The notes under the pieces: model-generated
The model's database searches: none
What the model was told of the DNA's origin: nothing
The model's input: the letters and a program-made list of their open reading frames with translations, nothing else
Made by a program: the position numbers and the translations under genes
Part shown: in pieces, positions 1-8,233 of the stretch
Layout of the letters: the number at the start of each line of letters is the position of its first letter
Numbering within the stretch: position 1 is the stretch's first letter
Assembly: GCF_002368035.1 (NCBI RefSeq)
Contig: NZ_AP018222.1
Span: forward strand, 5,743,238-5,807,237
DNA: 64,000 nucleotides
Direction of reading: 5' to 3'
Origin: Nostoc linckia NIES-25
GTDB taxonomy: Bacteria; Cyanobacteriota; Cyanobacteriia; Cyanobacteriales; Nostocaceae

Positions 1-1
1 T

Positions 2-3000
2 GGTGTTGAGTTGACTCTAACGCCTAGTGAAAAAGTCCTCTTTAACCAAAGCATAGAGCATATCTTAGAAACTCAACATTTATGGAAAATCTTGCAGCGG
101 ACAATAAGTGGTAATCTTCGCAGATTTCTCCAAGAGAAGTTGCCAGATTATATGCTACCTTCCAGTTTTGTGATGTTAAATGCATTGCCGCTAACACCGA
201 ATGGGAAAGTAGATCGTCGTTCCCTACCAGTACCCGATCGCACCCGATGGAATCAAGAGCAAGATTTTGTTTCACCTCGTACTGCTGTTGAGGAAGTACT
301 AACAAAAATTTGGCTGAAAGTTTTGAAATTACAGCAGATTAGCGTCCAAGATAACTTTTTCGAGATCGGGGGACACTCACTACTTGCTACACAAGTAATT
401 TCTCGGATTCGAGATACCTATCAGTTGGATATACCATTACGGCGTTTATTCGATGCGCCTACCGTTGCTAGCTTGGCTGAAAGTATCGAGGTGCAACTCA
501 AGCAAAATCAAGAATGGCATACTTGGGCGATCGCATCTGTAACCCGCAACCAAAACTTACCCCTTTCCTTTGCCCAGCAGCGATTGTGGTTTCTCGAACA
601 GTTGTTGCCCGACAGTCCCTTTTACAATTTCCCCCAAACTTTTCGCCTGTTTGGTGAGGTAAATGTGAAAGCTTTAGAGCAAAGCCTCAACGAAATTGTG
701 CGGCGGCATGAAGTTTTACGCACCACTTTTGCTTCATTAGATGGGCAGCCCGTACAAATTATTATTCCGGCACTGAGTTTACTCATACATCTGGTAGATT
801 TGCGTTCTCTATCTGAATCAGAAAAAGATACAGAAATTCAACGATTGCGGATTGAAGAGTTCCAACAACCTTTTAATATCAACCGCGGGCCGTTATTGCG
901 AGCAGCCCTAATACAGATAGATGCAGAGGAATCTTTACTGCTTTTGAGCATTCACCACATAGTTTTTGATGGTTGGTCTGTGAGCGTATTGTTCCAAGAA
1001 CTGACATTACTGTATCAAGCTTTTGCCAATGGTTTACCTTCTCCTTTGGCTGAACTGCCCATTCAGTATGCAGACTTTGCTGTTTGGCAGAGACAATGGT
1101 TGCAAGGAAAAGTTATATCAGAGCAACTGAGTTATTGGAAGCAACAGCTAGCAGATTTACCCATTTTACAGTTAGCAAGCGATCGCCCCCGCCCAGCCAT
1201 TCAAACTTATCGCGGAGCGCGTCAACCTCTAGCACTCTCCAAATCTCTTAGCGAGGCAGTAACTCGGTTTAGCCAGCAAGAGGGATGTACCTTATTTATG
1301 ACCCTCTTAGCAGCATTTCAAACGCTGTTATACCGCTATACAAGTAGTGAAGACATCGTAGTAGGCTCGTTAATAGCCAACCGCCATCATCAGGAAATCG
1401 AGAGTTTAATCGGATTCTTCGTTAACACTTTAGTACTACGCAGCGATTTTTCCGATTCTCCAACGTTCCGCCAGCTGCTCAAGCAAGTACGAGAAGTCAC
1501 TTTAGAAGCTTACGCTCATCAAGACGTACCCTTTGAAAAACTGGTGGAGGAACTAGAACCAGAGCGCGATTTGAGCCGCCATCCCTTATTCCAAATCTGC
1601 TTTGCACTGCAAAATGTACCCATACAAGCTTTGGAACTTTCCGGTTTAACAATCAACCATCGCTTAGAACACAATGGTACAGCCAAGTTCGATTTATTCC
1701 TAGAATTATTTGAAACGCCAGATGGAATTAGTGGTTGGTTTGAGTACAGCACCGATTTATTTGATGCTGCTACTATCTCTCGGTTAGGAGAAAATTTCCA
1801 AACTTTAGTTGCAGAGATAGTTGCTAATCCAGACCAGAAAGTGGCAGATTTGCCGCTTTTAACATCTGCTGAACGCCAACAATTATTAGTGGAATGGAAT
1901 CAAACTCAAGCAGATTACCCGCAACAAACTTGCATTCATCAACTATTTGAAGCCCAAGTAAAGCGCGTACCTGACTCCATAGCAGCGATATTTGCAGACC
2001 AACAAATAACTTATCGCGAGTTGAATGCTAGAGCCAACCAGTTAGCCCGTCATTTACAAGCTTTAGGTGTAGGGCCAGATGTATTAGTAGGGATTTGTCT
2101 AGAACGTTCTTTAGATGTGATGGTAGCTCTACTAGGGGTTCTCAAAGCTGGTGGGGCTTATATACCTCTAGATCCAGCCTATCCCCAGCAGCGTTTATCT
2201 TTGATGGTGTCAGACTCGCAGCTATCAGTACTCTTAACCCAGCAGCATTTGTTAGCACAACTTCCTCAACATCAAGCGCATATTGTCTGTTTGGATAAAG
2301 ACTGGCAGGATATTGCTACACAAAGCCAAGATAACCTCGATATTAGTGTTAATCCTGACAACTTAGCTTATGTAATTTACACCTCCGGTTCTACTGGCAA
2401 ACCGAAAGGCGTACAAATTATGCACGGCTCTGTAGTTAATTTCCTTCACTTCATGGGTCAGCATTTGGAACTGACAGAGCAAGACACACTGCTTTCTGTA
2501 ACTACTTTATCCTTTGACATTGCCGTACTCGAAATTTTCCTACCAATTACTCTCGGTGCGCGTGTTGTCACGATCAGTCGCGAAGAGGCTATGGATGGCA
2601 CAGCGTTAATTGCTAAATTAACCAATGGCGTTACTGTTATGCAAGCTACTCCAGCCACTTGGCAACTCCTGCTAGAGGCAGGTTGGCAAGGCAGTAAAGA
2701 TTTGAAAATTCTGTGTGGTGGGGAAGCTTTGCCGAGGAAATTAGCCAAACAGTTGCAACAGCGATGTGCTACTTTATGGAACGTTTATGGCCCTACTGAA
2801 ACTACCATCTGGTCAGCAACATATAAAGTTGCATCTGAAGACGGACAAGTTCTAATTGGTCGCCCTATGGCCAATACTCAGTTCTACATACTTGACTCTC
2901 AGTTACAACCTGTGCCTGTAGGTGTGCCAGGAGAACTCTACATTGGTGGTGCTGGTTTAGCACGCGGTTATCTCAATCGCCCCGATTTGACGGAAGCTCG

Positions 3001-6000
3001 GTTTATTCCTAATCCCTTCGGTCGAGGCAGGGGAGCAGGGGAGCAGAGGAGCAGAGGGGATGGAGAAAAGTGCGATCGCCTTTATAAAACAGGGGATTTA
3101 GTACGTTATCTCCCCGATGGCAATGTCGAGTATCTTAGCCGTATCGACCACCAAGTGAAGATTCGTGGCTTCCGAATTGAGCTAGGCGAGATTGAAGCTG
3201 TCTTAACGCAACATCCCTCAGTCCAAAAAGGTGTAGTCATAGATCGGGAAGATGTACCCGGACAAAAGCGTTTAGTAGCATATTTGGTGCAGAATCAACA
3301 AGATGAAAATGCCCCATTATTAGCAAATTGGCAAACCGAACACCTTTCCCAGTGGCAAACAATCTACGATCAAACCTACAAGCAAACTACTGAGGAACAG
3401 AACCGCGTATTTAATACTATTGGCTGGAACAGTAGTTATACAGGTATGCCTATTCCCGCCGAAGAAATGCGCGAGTGGGTAGATTGCACTGTTGAACGTA
3501 TTCTTTCTCTGCAACCCAGCCAAGTACTAGAAATTGGTTGCGGTACAGGTTTGTTGCTATGCAAAATTATTCCCCATTGCAGTAAATATTGGGGTACTGA
3601 TTTCGCACCAGAAGCCCTGCGACAAATTCAACAGTTGCAAATGTCCAGTCATGATTGGCCGCAACTGACTTTGTTACAAAGACCTGCTGACAATTTTGAG
3701 GGTATTGAAGCAGATGCCTTCAATACAGTAATTATCAATTCGGTAGTTCAGTATTTTCCTAGCATTGACTATCTGCTGCAAGTTTTGACGGGAGCAGTTA
3801 ATGCTGTAGAGCCTGGTGGTTTTATATTTATCGGAGATGTACGCAGTCTACCTTTACTAGAGGCTTACCACACTTCTGTAGCCCTGTATCAAGCATCATC
3901 CACACTTTCCACACTACAGTTACAAGAGCGCATTCGCCAGCGCCTCAACCAAGAGGAAGAGCTGGTAATTCACCCAGACTTTTTTAGGGCATTACAGCAA
4001 CACTTGCCTAAGATCGGCCGCGTTCAAATTCAAGTCAAACGAGGTCAGCATCATAACGAACTGACAAAGTTCCGCTACGATGCGATTTTACATATAGGAA
4101 CTGATACTGATAACACTGTTGGAATTACTTGGTTGGATTGGCAACAACAACAGCTAACTTTGTCATCTGTTCGTCACCTGTTATTAGCAACTCAGCCAGA
4201 AATTTTAGGAATCAAAAATGTACCTAATGCCAGAGTAATTAACGAAGTTAAGACTATAGAATTGCTCAACAGTCCAGAAGGGCCGAAGACAGTAGGCGAA
4301 GTGCGATCGCATTTAGAACAACTTCCCCAAATTGGCATCGATCCGGAAGAACTGTGGAATTTAAGCCAAGATTTACCCTATTTGCTCGATATTACTTGGT
4401 CAGAATCGAGTGTGGTAGACTGTTACGACGTAGTTTTCAGACATCGCGAGCAAGAAAAAGTAGCACAAGCGATCGCTAATCGAGATACAGTTGCTGTTAA
4501 ACCTTGGAATGACTATGCCAATCAACCTCTACAAGGCAAATTCACCCGCAAACTAGCAGTAGAACTCCGCCGCTTTCTCGAACAAAAGCTACCGGAATAT
4601 ATGATACCTACAGCTTTTGTGTGCTTAGAGAAATTGCCATTAACACCTAATGGTAAGTTAGATCGGCGATCGCTACCTGCACCAGATCAGTCCAGAAGCA
4701 GTCTAGAAGCAGCATTAATTACACCTCGTACTCCTACTGAGTCAAAAATGGTTGCTATTTGGGCTAAGGTATTGGGTAGCGATCGTGTGGGAATTCAAGA
4801 TAACTTCTTTGAACTAGGCGGTAATTCCTTATTAGCCACCCAGCTAATGATGAATTTACGAGAAACTTTTCAAGTAGAACTGCCTGTAAGATATATTTTT
4901 GAGCAGCAAACTATAGAAGGACTCAGCCAAATCATTGACAAACTGCATCAAAAAGGCACTGCTGTTCTGGATAGTGTTGTTAATCTCAAAGCTGAAGCCG
5001 TACTAGATCCAAACATTTATCCCCAAGGAGTCCTTGCTAAGGATATCACCCAGCCAAATCATATTTTCTTAACAGGAGCAACAGGCTTTTTAGGTGCTTT
5101 CTTAATTAATGAATTGCTACAGCAAACTCAGGCAAAAATATATTGCCTTGTGCGGGCTAAGAACGAAGCTGAAGGTTTCAAAAGGCTACAGAAAACCCTA
5201 GAAAAATATTTAATTTGGGATGCAAGCCAAAGTTCCAGAATCATCCCCATACCAGGAGATTTAGCTTTACCTTGTTTTGGAATTTCTGTAGAGGAATTTG
5301 AAAAGTTAGCACAGCAGATTGATGTTATTTATCATAGTGGCGCTCAAGTCAACTTTGCTAAACCATATTCTGTAATTAAGGCAGCAAATGTTCTTGGTAC
5401 GCAAGAAGTTCTCAGATTAGCGTGTCAGCATCAACTCAAGCCAGTACACTACATCTCAACAATGGCAGTTTTTGGTGCAATGGCTTGTATAAATGGGTTG
5501 AATGTCCTTTATGAAAATGACGACATTGATAACAGTGAACCTTATCTTTCTCAAGAGATTGGCTATACACAAAGTAAATGGGTAGCCGAAAAACTTGTTT
5601 GGATTGCTAAATCTAGAGGAATCCCTGTAACAGTCATCAGATCGGGATTTTTAATGGGTCATCCCCAGACTGGTGTCACTAATACAGATGACTTCATATC
5701 TAGATTGATCGTAGGTTGCATACAAGTAGGTAGTTTTCCAGAACTAATCAATCAAAAACAAGATTTAATTACTGTAGATTATGCCAGTAAAGCCATTATC
5801 CAAATATCTCAGAAAAAAGAATCTTTAGGAAAGGCATTTCATATAGTGCCTTTACCATCGGAAAACATTGATTTAATTAAATTATTTGAGTTGATATCAG
5901 CTTGTGGTTATCAACTTCAGAAAGTATCATATTCCCAATGGACAGATAATTTAATTAATCAAGCTAAATATTCCCAGTCAAATCCCTTATTTGCTCTTTT

Positions 6001-6190
6001 GCCTATGTTCACTGAAAAAGTGAATCAAGAACAGGCTGCATGGGAGCTATATCAAAATACTGCTGAATTAGACTGTCGCAATACACTAAATGCAATTACC
6101 AATACGTCAATTAAATGTCCATCAATGGATGCGGAATTAATCGGTAAATATTTAGATTATTTCCAACTTAGTGGATTTTTGAGTATGTAA
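2..6190 (+). CDS. Non-ribosomal peptide synthetase, 3' part (A-end, PCP, C-A-NMT-PCP-reductase)
   Basis: The frame is open to the left edge, so the gene is cut by the window start. Counting residues from base 11, the order is: the end of an adenylation (A) domain (LTPNGKVDRRSLP near 62-75), a carrier domain (DNFFEIGGHSLLA near 114-126), a condensation domain (HHIVFDGWS near 316), an A domain (YTSGSTGKPKG near 789), a methyltransferase inserted before the A-domain end (VLEIGCGTG near 1171), a second carrier (DNFFELGGNSLLA near 1596) and a thioester reductase (TGATGFLG near 1686, YTQSK active-site pair). The last module should therefore load, N-methylate and reductively release one amino acid as an aldehyde or alcohol. 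Reading the A-domain pocket by the GrsA positions gives about D-I-L-Q-L-G-V-I-W, which resembles glycine codes as I recall them; that substrate call is inference. A purine-rich repeat is inserted in frame near base 3020. Confidence 0.95.
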   Translation, partial: GVELTLTPSEKVLFNQSIEHILETQHLWKILQRTISGNLRRFLQEKLPDYMLPSSFVMLNALPLTPNGKVDRRSLPVPDRTRWNQEQDFVSPRTAVEEVLTKIWLKVLKLQQISVQDNFFEIGGHSLLATQVISRIRDTYQLDIPLRRLFDAPTVASLAESIEVQLKQNQEWHTWAIASVTRNQNLPLSFAQQRLWFLEQLLPDSPFYNFPQTFRLFGEVNVKALEQSLNEIVRRHEVLRTTFASLDGQPVQIIIPALSLLIHLVDLRSLSESEKDTEIQRLRIEEFQQPFNINRGPLLRAALIQIDAEESLLLLSIHHIVFDGWSVSVLFQELTLLYQAFANGLPSPLAELPIQYADFAVWQRQWLQGKVISEQLSYWKQQLADLPILQLASDRPRPAIQTYRGARQPLALSKSLSEAVTRFSQQEGCTLFMTLLAAFQTLLYRYTSSEDIVVGSLIANRHHQEIESLIGFFVNTLVLRSDFSDSPTFRQLLKQVREVTLEAYAHQDVPFEKLVEELEPERDLSRHPLFQICFALQNVPIQALELSGLTINHRLEHNGTAKFDLFLELFETPDGISGWFEYSTDLFDAATISRLGENFQTLVAEIVANPDQKVADLPLLTSAERQQLLVEWNQTQADYPQQTCIHQLFEAQVKRVPDSIAAIFADQQITYRELNARANQLARHLQALGVGPDVLVGICLERSLDVMVALLGVLKAGGAYIPLDPAYPQQRLSLMVSDSQLSVLLTQQHLLAQLPQHQAHIVCLDKDWQDIATQSQDNLDISVNPDNLAYVIYTSGSTGKPKGVQIMHGSVVNFLHFMGQHLELTEQDTLLSVTTLSFDIAVLEIFLPITLGARVVTISREEAMDGTALIAKLTNGVTVMQATPATWQLLLEAGWQGSKDLKILCGGEALPRKLAKQLQQRCATLWNVYGPTETTIWSATYKVASEDGQVLIGRPMANTQFYILDSQLQPVPVGVPGELYIGGAGLARGYLNRPDLTEARFIPNPFGRGRGAGEQRSRGDGEKCDRLYKTGDLVRYLPDGNVEYLSRIDHQVKIRGFRIELGEIEAVLTQHPSVQKGVVIDREDVPGQKRLVAYLVQNQQDENAPLLANWQTEHLSQWQTIYDQTYKQTTEEQNRVFNTIGWNSSYTGMPIPAEEMREWVDCTVERILSLQPSQVLEIGCGTGLLLCKIIPHCSKYWGTDFAPEALRQIQQLQMSSHDWPQLTLLQRPADNFEGIEADAFNTVIINSVVQYFPSIDYLLQVLTGAVNAVEPGGFIFIGDVRSLPLLEAYHTSVALYQASSTLSTLQLQERIRQRLNQEEELVIHPDFFRALQQHLPKIGRVQIQVKRGQHHNELTKFRYDAILHIGTDTDNTVGITWLDWQQQQLTLSSVRHLLLATQPEILGIKNVPNARVINEVKTIELLNSPEGPKTVGEVRSHLEQLPQIGIDPEELWNLSQDLPYLLDITWSESSVVDCYDVVFRHREQEKVAQAIANRDTVAVKPWNDYANQPLQGKFTRKLAVELRRFLEQKLPEYMIPTAFVCLEKLPLTPNGKLDRRSLPAPDQSRSSLEAALITPRTPTESKMVAIWAKVLGSDRVGIQDNFFELGGNSLLATQLMMNLRETFQVELPVRYIFEQQTIEGLSQIIDKLHQKGTAVLDSVVNLKAEAVLDPNIYPQGVLAKDITQPNHIFLTGATGFLGAFLINELLQQTQAKIYCLVRAKNEAEGFKRLQKTLEKYLIWDASQSSRIIPIPGDLALPCFGISVEEFEKLAQQIDVIYHSGAQVNFAKPYSVIKAANVLGTQEVLRLACQHQLKPVHYISTMAVFGAMACINGLNVLYENDDIDNSEPYLSQEIGYTQSKWVAEKLVWIAKSRGIPVTVIRSGFLMGHPQTGVTNTDDFISRLIVGCIQVGSFPELINQKQDLITVDYASKAIIQISQKKESLGKAFHIVPLPSENIDLIKLFELISACGYQLQKVSYSQWTDNLINQAKYSQSNPLFALLPMFTEKVNQEQAAWELYQNTAELDCRNTLNAITNTSIKCPSMDAELIGKYLDYFQLSGFLSM
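3016..3076 (+). repeat. Purine-rich short repeat inserted in frame in the NRPS A domain
   Basis: Between the conserved LTEARFIPNPF and LYKTGDLVRY blocks lies a low-complexity GGGAGCAGGGGAGCAGAGG tract, translated as about RGRGAGEQRSRGDGEK. The spacer is usually short here. The tract resembles the intergenic GCAGGGG-type repeats elsewhere in the window (for example 17806-17832). It keeps the frame and lies in the loop before the A7/A8 region. Confidence 0.7.
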
Positions 6191-6370
6191 TCTGCATAGT
6201 AGATACAGTTAATGTCTACTCATGAATACCTAATTTAATAATGATTAATTTTCGGTATTTTTGAGTAGCTTAACTTATCAATAAAATCTGAGTGATTTAA
6301 GTAATTTCATCAATTACTGTAACCATTAAAACAGCTAAATTGGAATTATACATAGATGTAGGCTTTTAAT

Positions 6371-7201
6371 ATGCACCTCACAGAAGAACAGTTATTAATT
6401 TACAAAAATCAAGGATTTCTCGTATTACCAGAATATTTTTCTCGCGGTGAAATTGAAGCGATGAAAGCAGAATTATCTAGTTTATCAGCAGATAACTCAC
6501 CCAAAAAAGTTCTGGAAAAAGATGGTAAAACTGTACGTTCAATGCATGGATCGCATACAACAAATGATGTTTTTAATCGCCTAACAAGACATCCATTTAT
6601 TGTTGAACCTGCAATGCAAATAGTTGGTAGCCAAGTGTATATATATCAATTCAAAATTAATATTAAAGCAGCATTTAGTGGCGATATTTGGAAGTGGCAT
6701 CAAGACTACATCTATTGGCGTAAAGAAGATGGAATGCCAAGACCTCAAGTAGTCAATGCTATGTGTTTATTAGATGATATGAACGAATTTAATGGGCCGT
6801 TATTTTTGATTCCCGGTTCTCATAAAGAAGAGATGATTGATGTTACGGCTCATAGTTCTAATGAAAGTCAGGGATGGATATCGAGTTTTAGTGCTAATTT
6901 GAAGTATTCTCTTAACCAGAAATTAATTACTGATTTAGTATCAAAATATGGAATTACTTTTATCAAAGCTGCGGCAGGTTCATTAGTGTTTTTTGATAGT
7001 AATATTGTCCACGCTTCTAGCAATAATATATCACCTTTTGGGCGTTCAACAGTAATTATTACTTATAATAGTATTGAAAATATTCCTTTTTCAGTTATAA
7101 ACCCACGACCAGATTTTCTTGTTAGTCAAGATTATCGACCTGTTATTCCTTTAGCATCTGATATGTTATCTCAGCTTTATAGCCAGGGCAAACGCATCTA
7201 A
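6371..7201 (+). CDS. PhyH/EctD-like Fe(II)/2-oxoglutarate dioxygenase
   Basis: This 276-residue protein follows the synthetase by 180 bp on the same strand, so it is probably a tailoring or precursor hydroxylase of that pathway. The iron-binding facial triad is visible: H110 and D112 in WHQDYIYW, and H214 in IVHASS. R225 in FGRSTVIIT is the likely 2-oxoglutarate anchor. The block around WHQDYIYWRKEDGMP followed by GPLFLIPGSHK is characteristic of the phytanoyl-CoA dioxygenase family, including ectoine hydroxylase. Because the second ligand is Asp rather than Gly or Ala, it should hydroxylate, not halogenate. The substrate cannot be told from sequence; a free amino acid or a carrier-bound residue is possible. 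The start is the first ATG, preceded only by an A/T-rich leader. Confidence 0.9.
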   Translation: MHLTEEQLLIYKNQGFLVLPEYFSRGEIEAMKAELSSLSADNSPKKVLEKDGKTVRSMHGSHTTNDVFNRLTRHPFIVEPAMQIVGSQVYIYQFKINIKAAFSGDIWKWHQDYIYWRKEDGMPRPQVVNAMCLLDDMNEFNGPLFLIPGSHKEEMIDVTAHSSNESQGWISSFSANLKYSLNQKLITDLVSKYGITFIKAAAGSLVFFDSNIVHASSNNISPFGRSTVIITYNSIENIPFSVINPRPDFLVSQDYRPVIPLASDMLSQLYSQGKRI

Positions 7202-7684
7202 ATATTGATGTGTAATATCATGTCCGGATAATTACTTATAGAACCAATTTGACATCTTTACGGGACAGAATTAGCGCTCTTCCATCACTCTCATGAGAGA
7301 ATAATACAAGAAAGTGTCGAAAACTCTTTGCTGAACTATGTTTGGGGGAAGAAAGGCTGCGTCAACGAAAAAATTTGTAGACGATTACTGTCAATGGTAT
7401 GGAAAGCTGTTTAGTGAACAATACCTTTGCCAAAAAAAGAGTATGAAGAGGTAGGGCTGTCGTAGTAGAGTTATTGTCTTCGGGGGGCGACAACTCAAAA
7501 ACTACCTACGATTCAGCCCATGCCGGACATCTTATCACTCTTGCAATGGCTTCTGCCCGAAATCAACGCAACAACGATGCGGTAGTTGAACCAGGTAATC
7601 CAGTCTATGTTAGCGATGAGCGGTCGAGTCACAATGCCCTTGAATTTCCCGTTGGTCAGGCATGGGCGGTAGTTATCGAACGAT
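7202..7684. other. Intergenic stretch without a recognisable gene
   Basis: Short open frames occur but none resembles a known protein. The first 40 bases carry TAATATCATGTCCGGATAAT, one end of a dispersed repeat also seen at 14278-14346 (reverse) and 48908-49156. Confidence 0.5.
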
Positions 7685-7831
7685 GTTGAGATTCTTTCAC
7701 ACAGTGATACCTTAACTAATTGGTATATCAATGCAGATTGCAATGGTGCAGCCAACATCATCCGTAAAGTAAGCACAACACTTGGACTTGATTTAGGTGG
7801 AGTGTCTAGGATCGCTGGATCGCTGGTATAA
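7685..7831 (+). pseudogene. TnpB (IS200/IS605-type) C-terminal remnant
   Basis: Read in frame from 7685, this stretch gives WYINADCNGAANIIRKV and then TTLGLDLGGVSR before a TAA at 7829. This is the end of an IS605-type TnpB protein, where the last RuvC Asp sits in the D-x-NGAxNI block. I find nothing upstream that continues the protein: no zinc-finger CxxC pairs and no earlier RuvC motif. It is therefore a decayed 3' fragment. No partner TnpA or clear element end was seen. Confidence 0.75.
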
Positions 7832-7956
7832 TCGTCAATTTTTGAGTTATGCGATCGCTTCACTCAACCTCCTGTAAAGCAGCTTGTTATCAGACATCGC
7901 ACTAAAATTAAATTAGACAATGTATTATCTCCAAACCATCACGCTGAAATTCTCAG

Positions 7957-8196
7957 ATGCAAAAAGTCACAGTTGATGAGATCCAACGAGATCCTTTGAA
8001 ATACCTGAATCAAGTTGAGGCAGGTGAAAGCTTTGTCATTGTCCAAGCAGATAAATTAATTGCTGAATTAAAACCAATTACAACTACCAACAAACAGCAA
8101 CGCCCATTTGGTTTGTGTACAGGAGAATTTACGGTGTCTGATGATTTTGATGCACCTTTGCCTGAAGATATTTTGAATTCATTTGAGGGCGGATGA
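7957..8196 (+). CDS. Phd/YefM-family antitoxin, orphan
   Basis: This 79-residue protein begins MQKVTVDEIQRDPLKYLNQV and continues GESFVIVQADKLIAELKPI, the usual layout of prevent-host-death antitoxins: a DNA-binding N-terminal fold, then a C-terminal tail (PFGLCTGEFTVSDDFDAPLPEDIL) that normally wraps a PIN-type (VapC-like) toxin. In such pairs the toxin start often overlaps the antitoxin stop as ATGA. Here an ATG at 8193-8195 overlaps the TGA at 8194-8196, but the frame reads M-K-I-V-stop, so the toxin gene is missing. The antitoxin may be a leftover or may act in trans on another toxin. Confidence 0.85.
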   Translation: MQKVTVDEIQRDPLKYLNQVEAGESFVIVQADKLIAELKPITTTNKQQRPFGLCTGEFTVSDDFDAPLPEDILNSFEGG

Positions 8197-8233
8197 AGAT
8201 TGTTTGATATTTATGAATAAAACTAAAAAATAA

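Noticed and set aside
6371..7201. PhyH protein as a SyrB2-like halogenase
   Set aside because: The second metal ligand is Asp (HQD); halogenases have Gly or Ala there.
7474..7863. Frames of 71 and 116 codons on opposite strands
   Set aside because: They overlap the TnpB remnant, have no family resemblance and no ribosome site.
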